DNA of 33,283 nucleotides from a virus, in IMG/VR virus record IMGVR_UViG_3300033987_000190, positions 1-33,283 of that record; one strand, given 5' to 3'. This document shows, piece by piece, positions 16,062-23,764 of this stretch; within the stretch, counting starts at the first letter, position 1; each line of letters begins with the position of its first letter. Under the pieces are notes generated by a model. The model was not told the origin of the DNA. It ran no database searches and worked only from the letters and a program-made list of their open reading frames with translations. A program made the position numbers and the translations under genes.

Positions 16062-16358
16062 ATGATCCGTGATCAGGAAGAAACCCGCATGCTCTGCATG
16101 CTGGCCGAGCACGGGGCCATCCTGGAATCCATCGTGGAGCGGCTGGAGCGGCAGGAAAACTCCATCGCCGTGATGGATGACCGGCTGGGGATAAGGATCG
16201 ACGCGGTTCATTCGAGCCTTGCGAATCGCATTGACAAGATCGACGACCGGCTGAGGACCGTGGAGAAGTCCAGCGCCGTCTACGGCACGACGGCCGGGGC
16301 GCTCATGAGCACGCTCATCACCGTGGCGCTCAACATTCTGCTCGGAAAATCTCACTAA
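16062..16358 (+). CDS. Membrane-anchored coiled-coil protein (98 aa)
   Basis: The start has AAAGGAGG upstream. Residues 15-70 form a heptad-like helix (ILESIVERLERQENSIAVMD, then RIDKIDDRLRTVEKSSA), followed by one C-terminal hydrophobic segment (TTAGALMSTLITVALNILLG) and a basic end. The shape fits the small membrane proteins that precede gp27 in Mu-like phages (gp25/gp26 position), possibly part of lysis or DNA ejection. It is the first gene of the rightward head operon. No specific function can be claimed. Confidence 0.75.
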   Translation: MIRDQEETRMLCMLAEHGAILESIVERLERQENSIAVMDDRLGIRIDAVHSSLANRIDKIDDRLRTVEKSSAVYGTTAGALMSTLITVALNILLGKSH

Positions 16359-16370
16359 GGCGAGGCGCGC

Positions 16371-16868
16371 ATGGCGTGGTCGAAGCAACAGCGGCTGGAA
16401 GTGCGGAATCTCTACGTGAACGACGGGCTCCAGCCGCAGGACATCTCCCGCGAAACCGGCATCCCGGCGTCCACCATCTGCCGCTGGCGGTCCCAGGCCA
16501 GGAAGAAAGGCGACGACTGGGACAAGGCCCGGTACCAGGCGTGCCTTTCGAGCGAGCACATCGAGGGGCTGAACCGCCAGATCCTCGGCCGCTATCTGGA
16601 CATGCTCACCAACACGGTCAACTCCGTTCATGCCGCGGACCTGGACCCGATGGAAAAGACCAAGGCCCTGACCAGCCTCGCCGACTCCTACAACAAGATG
16701 GTCGGGGCCATGAAGCGGATCAACCCGGAAGTGGCCGTGGCCGAGGTGGCCGTGAACGTCATCACCATCGTCCATGAGGCGCTGAAGGCCCGGTCCGAAT
16801 CGGCGGCGGCCGTCCTGGCCGAGTGCATCGACGAAATCACGGCGCGCATCCAGGAGCGATACAGTTAG
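16371..16868 (+). CDS. Terminase small subunit-like, Mu gp27 family (DUF1804)
   Basis: 165 aa. An N-terminal HTH (MAWSKQQRLEVRNLYVNDGL, then DISRETGIPASTICRWRSQA) is followed by a helical region. Mu gp27/DUF1804 proteins sit directly before the large terminase and probably recognise the phage end for packaging. The gene ends 2 bases before the large terminase ATG. Confidence 0.85.
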   Translation: MAWSKQQRLEVRNLYVNDGLQPQDISRETGIPASTICRWRSQARKKGDDWDKARYQACLSSEHIEGLNRQILGRYLDMLTNTVNSVHAADLDPMEKTKALTSLADSYNKMVGAMKRINPEVAVAEVAVNVITIVHEALKARSESAAAVLAECIDEITARIQERYS

Positions 16869-16870
16869 GC

Positions 16871-18508
16871 ATGATCGGAGCGGTTGCGAAGCTGGACAAG
16901 AAGGCCCTGGCGGCCGGCATCGAGGAGCTGAAGCGCCGGATCACCGAGGAGGTGAAGCCCTTTCAGGACGGTCCTGGCGACCAGGCCGCCCGCGTCGAAC
17001 GTGCATCGAAGGACCTGGCCTTCTTCGGGCAGACCTACTTTCCCCACTACTGCACGCGCCCGATGGGGGCCATGCACCGGGAAATTTGCTCGCTATATGA
17101 GAAAATCATCCTGAATCCCAAGCCGCAGAAGACGGCGCTGGCCGCCCCTCGCGGCAACGCCAAGTCCACCTGGACGAGCCTCATCCTGCCCATCTGGTGC
17201 ATCGTCTTCGCCCGAAAACACTTCATCGCCGTCTTTTCCAATTCGCATACCCAGGCGGCGGATTTCCTGGAATTCATCAAGGCCGAACTGGAATCCAACG
17301 AGCGGCTGCGCCACGACTTCGAGGGCGCCTGCGGCGAAGGGCCCGTCTGGAAGTACGGCACGGCGGTCACGCGCAACGGCATCCGCCTGAAGGCGTGGGG
17401 CGTGCGCCAGAAACTCCTGGGCGCCCGGCATCTCCAATGGCGTCCCGATCTGTGCATCTACGACGACCTGGAGGACCCGGAAGAACTCGCCAACCCGGAA
17501 AACCGCAAGAAGAACGAAGCGTGGTTCTTCCGGAAGGCCGTGAACATCGGCGACATCAACTACACGGATCACCTGGTGGTGGGGACGATCCTCCACGCCG
17601 ATGCGCTTCTCCCCAAGCTCATCGCGAAGTACGGGGGCACCACGTACCGGAGCGTCATCCGGTGGAGCGAAAGCCCGCTCTGGGACCGGTGGGCCGACAT
17701 CTATGCGTCCGAGGCGGACCCGGAAAAGCCCGAGGCCCGCGCCTTCTTCGAGGCCCACAAGAGCCGGATGCTCGCCGGAACGGAGGTTCTGTGGCCGGAA
17801 GGAGAAAGCTACTACGACCTCATGTGCCTGCGCCAGGACATCGGCCCCGCCGCCTTCGACGCCGAAAAGCAGAACGACCCGGCCGAATCGGGATGGTTCA
17901 AGGAGGAATGGCTGGAAAAGTGGGCCTACGACCCGGCCGACATCTCCGGAAGGAAGCTCATCGTCACCGCCGCCTGCGATCCCTCGATGGGAAAGGACAC
18001 GGGGGCCCCCTCGGCCATCGTCGTCCTCGGCCGCGATCCGGAAACGGGCGTGGTGTACGTGCTGGAAGGGGACATCGCCCGGCGCCATCCGTCGGCGATC
18101 ATCCGGGACGTGATCGCCCATCAGGAGCGCCACCGGTGCGTGGCATGGCGGTTCGAGGAGGTGCAGTTGCAGGAATATTTGAAAGACCAGCTCCTGGCCG
18201 AATCCATGCAAGCCGGCGTGCCGCTCCCCGTCTATGGTGTGCGGCCGCACAAGGACAAGCACCTCCGGATCCAGGGCCTGCAGCCGCACATCTTCAACGG
18301 CGTGATCCGCCTGCCGCGCTCCATGAAGGCGGGCCGGGACAACCCCATGAACCTCTGGAACCAGCTCATCCACTATCCCAGGGCGGCCTTCCTGGACGGA
18401 CCGGATGCCCTGGAGATGGCCTTTAACGGCTCCAGGTCCCTGGGCGAGGGACGGGTGGTGACGCGCCGCCGGCGCCGATCCTCCCGCATGACGCAAGGCT
18501 ATCTGTAG
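16871..18508 (+). CDS. Terminase large subunit (Mu gp28-like)
   Basis: 545 aa from ATG 16871. The ATPase shows a variant Walker A, PRGNAKST (residues 93-100), a Walker B LCIYDDLED (about 194-202) and a coupling motif VGTILH (237-242). The nuclease domain has TAACDPSMGKDTGAPS (Asp370) and RFEEVQ (Glu429/430), as in RNase-H-like terminase nucleases. It powers headful packaging of DNA into the prohead through the portal. The next gene is the portal, 14 bases downstream. Confidence 0.93.
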   Translation: MIGAVAKLDKKALAAGIEELKRRITEEVKPFQDGPGDQAARVERASKDLAFFGQTYFPHYCTRPMGAMHREICSLYEKIILNPKPQKTALAAPRGNAKSTWTSLILPIWCIVFARKHFIAVFSNSHTQAADFLEFIKAELESNERLRHDFEGACGEGPVWKYGTAVTRNGIRLKAWGVRQKLLGARHLQWRPDLCIYDDLEDPEELANPENRKKNEAWFFRKAVNIGDINYTDHLVVGTILHADALLPKLIAKYGGTTYRSVIRWSESPLWDRWADIYASEADPEKPEARAFFEAHKSRMLAGTEVLWPEGESYYDLMCLRQDIGPAAFDAEKQNDPAESGWFKEEWLEKWAYDPADISGRKLIVTAACDPSMGKDTGAPSAIVVLGRDPETGVVYVLEGDIARRHPSAIIRDVIAHQERHRCVAWRFEEVQLQEYLKDQLLAESMQAGVPLPVYGVRPHKDKHLRIQGLQPHIFNGVIRLPRSMKAGRDNPMNLWNQLIHYPRAAFLDGPDALEMAFNGSRSLGEGRVVTRRRRRSSRMTQGYL

Positions 18509-18522
18509 ACGTGGAGTAAACG

Positions 18523-20025
18523 ATGCCGGACGAACGAAAGCTCCTCACCAAGACGCTTTTCACCCGCGCCAGGCTCTGGGATTTCCAGACCTGCCTGGGG
18601 CTCCTCCCCAACCCGGATCCGGTGCTGCGAAAGAAGGGCCTGGCCATACAGGCCTATGAGAACATCCTGGTGGACGGGCGCGTGGTAGCCTGCATGGAAA
18701 GCCGAAAGGCCGGCGTCCTTTCCTGGGCATGGGAACTGGAAGGCGGCGGGTCCGACAAGCACCGAGGGATCCTGAGCGACCACCTGGAAAGAATCGACAT
18801 TCACAACGTGCTGAACCAGGTCCTGGACGCCGTCTTCTTCGGCTACAAGCCGCTGGAAGTGATTTGGGAGCGCGTGGGCGGCGGGTGGATCCTTCCCGCG
18901 GAAGTCCGGGGGCTGCCGCCCCAATGGTTCGCCTTTGATCCGGAAAACCGCCTCCGGTTCCTCTCCGCATCGTCCGCCCTGACCGGGGAGGAGGTGCCGG
19001 AGCGCAAGGTGCTCGTGGCCGCCCGGGACGCCTCCTACGCCAACCCCTACGGCCGGCCCGTGGCGGCTCTCTGTTTCTGGCCGGTCAGTTTCAAGCGGGG
19101 CGGGCTGAAGTTCTGGGTGTCCTTCGTGGAGCGCTTCGGCATGCCGCATCTCCTGGGCAAGGTCCCGCCCGGCACGCACGAAGACAAGATGAACGCCCTG
19201 GCGGACCAGCTGGAAAAGATGGTCCAGGATGCCATCGCCGTCATCGAAGACGATCAGAGCATCGACACCCTGGACGTGGGGACCCGGTCCGCATCCAGCA
19301 ATCTCTACCGGGATCTCAGCCGCCACATGAACGACGAGATCGCCGTGGCCGTGCTGGGCCAGACCCTCACCACCGAAGTGCGCGAAGGCTCGCGCGCCGC
19401 CGCCCAGGTCCACATGGCCGTGCGCGACGACATCGCCGCCAAGGACCGGCGCATGGTGGCCGGCGTCATGAACCGGCTCATCCGCTGGATCTGGGATCTC
19501 AACTTCACCGGCGATCCGCCGGTCTGGCGCTGGGTGGAAGAAGACGATCCCAGGAAGGATTGGGCCGAGCGGGACGATTTGTTGGCCAAGCAGGTCCGCT
19601 TCACCAAGGTCTACTTCCAGCGCCGCTACGGCCTCCAGGAAGACGAATTCCAGGTGATGGATACCCAGGGTCTCCCCCAGGCGCCGGAAGGCGTTCTGGG
19701 GCCATCCAGAGGCTTTTCCTGGGCGTTTCGTTCCGGGGCCGCGCCGGCGATGGCGACGCCTCCGGCTCAGGACCCCGGCCAGGCGGCCATAGACGGACTG
19801 GCCGATGCCTACGCCGGCCGCGCGGCCGAGGCGTTTCAAACATCTTTGGGCCCGGTGCTGCAGGCCGTGCAGGAAGCCCAAAGCTACGAAGACCTGATGG
19901 AACGCCTCTACGAGCTCCACAGGGAGATGAACACCGCGGACTTCCAGGAGCTGGTGCGACAAGCCCTCTTCGCCGCGGATCTCTGGGGATACCTGCGCGC
20001 CAAGGATGAGGCGGGTGGGGCATGA
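18523..20025 (+). CDS. Portal protein (Mu gp29-like, DUF935)
   Basis: 500 aa. Diagnostic stretches are LAIQAYENILVDGRVVACME, the central YKPLEVIWERVGG, LVAARDASYANPYGRPVAAL, FVERFGMPHLLGKVPPGTHE and the conserved AIAVLGQTLTT-type segment (here AVAVLGQTLTTEVREGSRAA). It forms the dodecameric ring at the head vertex that binds terminase and the tail. Its 3' end overlaps the MuF gene by 4 bases (ATGA). Confidence 0.93.
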   Translation: MPDERKLLTKTLFTRARLWDFQTCLGLLPNPDPVLRKKGLAIQAYENILVDGRVVACMESRKAGVLSWAWELEGGGSDKHRGILSDHLERIDIHNVLNQVLDAVFFGYKPLEVIWERVGGGWILPAEVRGLPPQWFAFDPENRLRFLSASSALTGEEVPERKVLVAARDASYANPYGRPVAALCFWPVSFKRGGLKFWVSFVERFGMPHLLGKVPPGTHEDKMNALADQLEKMVQDAIAVIEDDQSIDTLDVGTRSASSNLYRDLSRHMNDEIAVAVLGQTLTTEVREGSRAAAQVHMAVRDDIAAKDRRMVAGVMNRLIRWIWDLNFTGDPPVWRWVEEDDPRKDWAERDDLLAKQVRFTKVYFQRRYGLQEDEFQVMDTQGLPQAPEGVLGPSRGFSWAFRSGAAPAMATPPAQDPGQAAIDGLADAYAGRAAEAFQTSLGPVLQAVQEAQSYEDLMERLYELHREMNTADFQELVRQALFAADLWGYLRAKDEAGGA

Positions 20026-21491
20026 TCGAACTCAAGCCGCTCCCGTTCGATGAAGCGATCCGGTTTTTCCGGGACAAGGGCCTGGCCGTCTCGCCGCTCT
20101 CCTGGCGGGACGTCTGGGCGGACGCCAATGTGCGCGCCTTCACCGTGGCCCGCGTGGCCGCAATGGATGTGCTGGAAGACATTCGTCGGGAAGTGGACCG
20201 GGCCGTGCGATCCGGCGTCACCCTGCAGGACTTCAAGGCTTCGCTCGCCGAAACCCTGGCCCGCAAGGGCTGGTGGACTCCTCCCTTAGAAAAGCCCGAA
20301 GAGATTCTGCCCGACGGCATGGTCCGAAAGCGCCTAACGCCCTGGCGGCTGGACACCATCTTCCGCACCAACGTGCAGAGCGCCTACAACACGGGCCGCT
20401 ACCGGCAGATGATCGAAAACGCCCCCCGCCGGCCCTGGTGGCTCTACGACGCCGTGAACGACGCCCGCACGCGCCCCGCCCACGCCGCGATGGACGGCAA
20501 GGTCTTCCGCTTCGATCATCCCATCTGGGACAAATGGTATCCGCCCAACGGCTTCAACTGCCGGTGCACGGTCCGGGCCCTCTCGGATCGGGACATGGAG
20601 CGCCGCGGCCTCCGGGAAAGCACCCGTCCGCCCGCGGACAGACCGGATGAAGGATTCGACTACAACCCGGGCCGCGTGAAGTGGCAGCCGGATTTCAACC
20701 GCTACGCGCCCCGGGCCCGGCATCTGCTCCAATCCGATCTCTCGGACGGCTCCGCCTCCGGACCTTTACCCCTTCGGAACCGACCCGACATCGCCGCCGT
20801 CCTGACGCAGAAGCTGGGGCACATGCTCCCCAACGGCGTGCGGGACGTCCGCTTTGCAGACGCAAAATTCCTCATGGCCACGGACAGCCGCGGCGGCTTT
20901 GTGGTCTCCACACGCCCTAAGAACCTGACCAAAGTGGGAGGGCCGGCGGCTTATCGGGCCGACCGCATGCTGGAAAGCGGCCTCCGGGCGCTCGGTAGGC
21001 GTCCGCTCACGTTCGACGAAGAATACGCGCTCGAAAGCTTCTGGCACGAATGCCTGCACAACCTCCAGGTGGAAGCGCGGGACCGGACCGCTTTCTACGC
21101 CAAGCGCTATCCGGACAGCCGGGTGCTCATGGAAACCGTCACCCAGTGGACGGCCAGGCGCACCTACCACCAGATGCTGGACGCCCTGGGCGGCTACCGG
21201 CCGTCGCTGCAGGATGACATCATCCGGCGCGGCTATGCCTACCGGCACTGGGTGAGAAACCTGGAATCTCTGCGGGTGCGGGTGGGGATCGGTGAATCGC
21301 AGCTCAAGGCCGCCTGTGCCGAGGTCATGGGAAGCGTTCCGCGGGACCAATACGAAGACGCCCTCGTCGAACGGCTTACGGCGCGTGGAGCGCTCCAGCC
21401 CGACCGCGAGTTCGTATTCCGTCTCGGCCTGCAATGCCTGCGCTCGGATCCGAAGACCTTTGCCGAGACCGTGCTGGCTTTCTTGGAGTGA
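20022..21491 (+). CDS. MuF head morphogenesis protein fused to zincin-like domain
   Basis: 489 aa. Residues 1-235 are a normal MuF (gp30) domain: DTIFRTNVQSAYNTGRYRQM (111-130), ARTRPAHAAMDGKVF and PPNGFNCRCTVRAL (174-187) with its Cys-x-Cys pair. Residues 250-489 are an added domain, with FDEEYALESFWHECLHNLQ (331-349): HECLH (342-346) fits the HExxH zinc-protease motif, and Glu371 (METVTQW) could be the third ligand. MuF proteins are minor head proteins injected or placed at the portal, and the family is known to carry variable C-terminal toxin or enzyme domains. The last part is helical (QYEDALVERL, FRLGLQCLRSD). Protease activity is inferred. Confidence 0.85.
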   Translation: MIELKPLPFDEAIRFFRDKGLAVSPLSWRDVWADANVRAFTVARVAAMDVLEDIRREVDRAVRSGVTLQDFKASLAETLARKGWWTPPLEKPEEILPDGMVRKRLTPWRLDTIFRTNVQSAYNTGRYRQMIENAPRRPWWLYDAVNDARTRPAHAAMDGKVFRFDHPIWDKWYPPNGFNCRCTVRALSDRDMERRGLRESTRPPADRPDEGFDYNPGRVKWQPDFNRYAPRARHLLQSDLSDGSASGPLPLRNRPDIAAVLTQKLGHMLPNGVRDVRFADAKFLMATDSRGGFVVSTRPKNLTKVGGPAAYRADRMLESGLRALGRRPLTFDEEYALESFWHECLHNLQVEARDRTAFYAKRYPDSRVLMETVTQWTARRTYHQMLDALGGYRPSLQDDIIRRGYAYRHWVRNLESLRVRVGIGESQLKAACAEVMGSVPRDQYEDALVERLTARGALQPDREFVFRLGLQCLRSDPKTFAETVLAFLE

Positions 21492-21501
21492 CGACCGCTC
21501 T

Positions 21502-21762
21502 TTAGGCCTCGGCCAAAAGATCCGGATTCAGGTAGGCCAGTTCCAGCGTGAAGCGGTATCCCGGGTCCCGGATGGAAGCGAGATATTGAGCGGCACGGTC
21601 TTCCATGCCGCGGTGGAGGTAGAGCCTGGCGATTTCCCCCAGCTGGGTGTCGGCGCCACGGGCCATCGTCCGCTTGTATCGGTCCAGATCTTCCCGGGAC
21701 CGGATGTTGAAGACCAGCGCCAGCTCTTCCGGGGTGGGTTCGTGATCGAAGATGGTTTCCAC
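21502..21762 (-). CDS. Small helical protein convergent with MuF gene (86 aa)
   Basis: Starts METIFDHEPTPEELALVFNI, with later segments GEIARLYLHRGMEDRAAQYL and DPGYRFTLELAYLNPDLLAE, predicted mostly helical and acidic. It is encoded against the head operon and ends 10 bases from the MuF gene end. Its upstream 93 bases of coding sequence are copied at 22936-23028. I do not recognise the family. A partner or immunity role for the zincin-like MuF domain is a speculation based only on adjacency. Confidence 0.6.
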   Translation of the reverse strand: METIFDHEPTPEELALVFNIRSREDLDRYKRTMARGADTQLGEIARLYLHRGMEDRAAQYLASIRDPGYRFTLELAYLNPDLLAEA

Positions 21763-22129
21763 TTCCGCTCTCCCGTTTTGTTTCAGGATAACGAAAGGAT
21801 AACGCCGTGAGCGTTCGCATTCAAATAAAAAAGAACCAGGACACCGTGAGCCGGCTGCTGCAGGATCTCACGGGCCGTCTCCAGGATCTCACGCCGGTCA
21901 TGCGCGACATCGGAGAGATCCTGGTGGAGCACATCCAGGAAAACTTCCGCGAAGGCACCGCCCCGGACGGAACCCGCTGGAAGCCGTCCGTGCGGGCCAT
22001 GAAGGAAGGCGGCAAGACCCTCATCGACACGGGCGTGCTTCGGAATTCCTTCCACGCCCGGCCGGACCGCCGAAGCGTCCGGATCGGCACCCCCGACGTG
22101 CGGGCGGCCGTGCACCAGTTCGGCGCCCC
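21670..22129 (+). repeat. 460-bp direct duplication, copy 1
   Basis: Bases 21670-22129 recur at 22936-23395, offset exactly 1266, with identical protein translations on both strands throughout. The copy spans the first 31 codons of the small - strand gene, the spacer, and the first ~108 codons of gpG. Confidence 0.93.
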
Positions 22130-22286
22130 CCTTCCTCGTATCCCTTCATCGCCATACGGCCGAGGCGTAGCGGGCCGCAGGGGATTTCGATTCAGCCCGG
22201 AAACATCTGGAACAGGCCAGGGCCATGGCCATGTTCCTGGAAATGTCGCCCGTCGTAATTGGGAAGCTGAGTCACGCATTGGATGA
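21807..22286 (+). pseudogene. Truncated gpG-like virion morphogenesis gene (copy 1)
   Basis: GTG start with AAAGGA upstream. The first ~107 residues (MSVRIQIKKNQDTVSRLLQD to AAVHQFGAP) match the intact copy at 23073-23609, then the reading frame enters unrelated DNA and continues for 52 residues with no similarity to the gpG C-terminus (RIPSSPYGRGVAGRRGFRFS...). The conserved C-terminal PARPFLPDPD part is lost, so this copy is probably non-functional, or makes a truncated competitor. Confidence 0.85.
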
Positions 22287-22347
22287 GCTGAAGAAACTCA
22301 AGTCTCCCGGGAAACGTTCGGTTCGGCCGGCGGCGATGCCGGCTTAG
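22130..22347 (+). pseudogene. 3' fragment of unknown helical gene, interrupted by TAG
   Basis: One frame of the inserted DNA reads as a plausible helical protein end: RAAGDFDSARKHLEQARAMA (from 22171) through GKLSHALDELKKLKSPGKRS to a TAG at 22345-22347. The same frame upstream (PFLVSLHRHTAEA) is separated by an in-frame TAG at 22168-22170, where a Gln codon CAG would fit a TPR-like helix. It looks like the broken 3' end of a gene brought in with the cargo. No start codon with a ribosome site is seen. Confidence 0.45.
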
Positions 22348-22357
22348 GAGGTGTCCG

Positions 22358-22735
22358 ATGTGTCCATTGAAGCGTTGTCGTTTTCTTGAGGCGGCGAAAG
22401 CCATCATTGACGAGAGGCGTTGCTTGGAGTGGGGGTATGTCCCCTCTCGGGATCTCATGGGCTATTACTGGAAGGGGGAATGGGTCGGAGGCGATACCGT
22501 GGACGATGCGATCCATTTTATCGCCGACCAGATTGATGCCTCCCAGTCCCCGAAGTCCATGCCGTCCTGTTGCCGGGAGCAGGCCCTTGTTGACACCATC
22601 GAAAGCGAGGGGTTCGATTGTCCGAACCTGCACGCCCTCGTGCTTGCGACGCCCGTGCGGTTTTCGGGGCGGGTGCTTCGACCGGCGGACGGGAAGGACG
22701 AGCGGAGCGGAGGCGAAGGACTGAAGCGATCCTGA
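22358..22735 (+). CDS. Unknown cargo protein (125 aa)
   Basis: ATG 22358 has a perfect TTAGGAGGT upstream, right after the end of the preceding fragment. The protein starts MCPLKRCRFLEAAKAIIDER and contains WGYVPSRDLMGYYWKGEWVG and DAIHFIADQIDASQSPKSMP; cysteines occur at residues 2, 7, 22, 71, 72 and 87. No membrane segment. The C-terminal 30 residues are basic and low-complexity (RPADGKDERSGGEGLKRS), reading into a GC-rich repeat-like tract. I do not recognise it; it is the only complete gene of the 806-bp insert. Confidence 0.6.
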   Translation: MCPLKRCRFLEAAKAIIDERRCLEWGYVPSRDLMGYYWKGEWVGGDTVDDAIHFIADQIDASQSPKSMPSCCREQALVDTIESEGFDCPNLHALVLATPVRFSGRVLRPADGKDERSGGEGLKRS

Positions 22736-22741
22736 CCGGAG

Positions 22742-22885
22742 GGCCGGCGCTGGGCGGCTAACGGAGACAAACGGGAAGCCGGAGCCAAGGCGACCGAGCG
22801 GAGGCACCCAGCCGGGCAAGCCCTACGCGCGTTAAGTCCCGGCTGGGTGCCGGAGCGCTTTGTCGGAGTCCGCCCAGCGCCGGCC
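22742..22885 (+). repeat. 144-nt nested inverted repeat downstream of cargo gene
   Basis: Outer arms GGCCGGCGCTGGGCGG (22742-22757) and CCGCCCAGCGCCGGCC (22870-22885) pair perfectly over 16 bp. Inside, GACAAA (22766-22771) faces TTTGTC (22859-22864), and GGCACCCAGCCGGG (22803-22816) pairs with CCCGGCTGGGTGCC (22838-22851) over 14 bp around a 21-nt loop. Together these form one long rod hairpin or cruciform just after the cargo gene. There is no T tract, so it is not a simple terminator. Confidence 0.85.
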
Positions 22886-22935
22886 TGGAGGGAAGGGTTA
22901 GCGGAAGTCCGGAGCCGGAGCGGAGCGGGCGTCGG

Positions 22936-23028
22936 CCGCTTGTATCGGTCCAGATCTTCCCGGGACCGGATGTTGAAGACCAGCGCCAGCTCTTCCGGGG
23001 TGGGTTCGTGATCGAAGATGGTTTCCAC
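22936..23028 (-). pseudogene. 5' fragment of the 86-aa gene (duplicated)
   Basis: The first 31 codons (METIFDHEPTPEELALVFNI to DRYKR) repeat the gene at 21502-21762, then the frame runs into cargo DNA and continues open as low-complexity sequence. It retains the same upstream region, so it may still be transcribed, giving antisense RNA toward the cargo. Confidence 0.8.
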
Positions 23029-23395
23029 TTCCGCTCTCCCGTTTTGTTTCAGGATAACGAAAGGATAACGCCGTGAGCGTTCGCATTCAAATAAAAAAGA
23101 ACCAGGACACCGTGAGCCGGCTGCTGCAGGATCTCACGGGCCGTCTCCAGGATCTCACGCCGGTCATGCGCGACATCGGAGAGATCCTGGTGGAGCACAT
23201 CCAGGAAAACTTCCGCGAAGGCACCGCCCCGGACGGAACCCGCTGGAAGCCGTCCGTGCGGGCCATGAAGGAAGGCGGCAAGACCCTCATCGACACGGGC
23301 GTGCTTCGGAATTCCTTCCACGCCCGGCCGGACCGCCGAAGCGTCCGGATCGGCACCCCCGACGTGCGGGCGGCCGTGCACCAGTTCGGCGCCCC
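22936..23395 (+). repeat. 460-bp direct duplication, copy 2
   Basis: Second copy of 21670-22129. Identity begins at CCGCTTGTATCGGTCC (22936) and ends at GCCCC (23391-23395), after which the intact gpG continues. Copy 2 carries the 5' part of the small - strand gene (23028 down to 22936) without its 3' half. Confidence 0.93.
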
Positions 23396-23609
23396 GGCCG
23401 GCTCCTTCGGCACGGTGGAAGTCCTGGTGCGTGAACACTTCCGTCGCCGGCCCGGAAAGGAACCCGTGCGGGTCCGGGCCCACACCCGCCGCCAGCGCCT
23501 CCCCTGGGGCGACATCCCCGCCCGACCCTTCCTCCCCGACCCGGATGCCTTCCCTGGCCGGCTGATGGAGGACATTCGTGAAAGCATCTTGGATTTTCTC
23601 CGCCCCTGA
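23073..23609 (+). CDS. Virion morphogenesis protein gpG (intact copy)
   Basis: 178 aa from GTG 23073 with AAAGGA upstream. The family (Mu gpG / phage tail S) is recognised by the N-terminal coiled helix, EHIQENFREGTAPDGTRWKP, LIDTGVLRNSFHARPDRRSV and the C-terminal PARPFLPDPDAFPG. Mu gpG is an assembly protein acting at the head-tail interface or tail completion. It ends the rightward head operon. The copy is full length compared with the truncated copy upstream. Confidence 0.88.
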   Translation: MSVRIQIKKNQDTVSRLLQDLTGRLQDLTPVMRDIGEILVEHIQENFREGTAPDGTRWKPSVRAMKEGGKTLIDTGVLRNSFHARPDRRSVRIGTPDVRAAVHQFGAPAGSFGTVEVLVREHFRRRPGKEPVRVRAHTRRQRLPWGDIPARPFLPDPDAFPGRLMEDIRESILDFLRP

Positions 23610-23637
23610 TGCTTGCATGGACCATTCGCAAAGGAAA

Positions 23638-23764
23638 GCCCGGAGATGTGCCAACGCCACCAAAGGAAAGCGCCCCCGTCCTCGCGGTACGGGGCATCTC
23701 CGGGCTACTGGACATACCGGCCCAATAAAAAAGGCCGCTGACGGGGGCCTCCCGCCTTTGGTGG
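23638..23764. other. Crossing inverted repeats (pseudoknot-like) at operon convergence
   Basis: Two pairs of arms cross. A: GCCCGGAGATG (23638-23648) with CATCTCCGGGC (23695-23705), 11 bp. B: CCACCAAAGG and GCCCCCGTC (23657-23666, 23672-23680) with GACGGGGGC and CCTTTGGTGG (23740-23748, 23755-23764), 19 bp in two blocks. The order is A-B-A'-B'. Arms A and B each start next to a copy of AAAGGAAAGC (23630-23639, 23662-23671). The region lies between gpG and the end of the early operon, with no gene in it. Confidence 0.75.
23726..23750 (-). terminator. Intrinsic terminator of leftward early operon
   Basis: On the - strand AGGCC pairs with GGCCT around a 9-nt loop and is followed directly by a T tract (TTTTTATT, within 23724-23731). 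It sits about 65 bases after the stop of the last early gene (23814) and would separate early transcripts from the convergent head operon. Confidence 0.7.

Noticed and set aside
17093-18496. 467-codon - strand frame opposite the terminase (and 18499-19962 opposite the portal)
   Set aside because: Both are antisense shadows of clearly assigned genes and lack ribosome sites and recognisable motifs.
22130-23395. Diversity-generating retroelement (hairpin near a repeated gene segment)
   Set aside because: No reverse transcriptase in the window, the copies are identical rather than differing at adenines, and gpG is not a C-type-lectin target.
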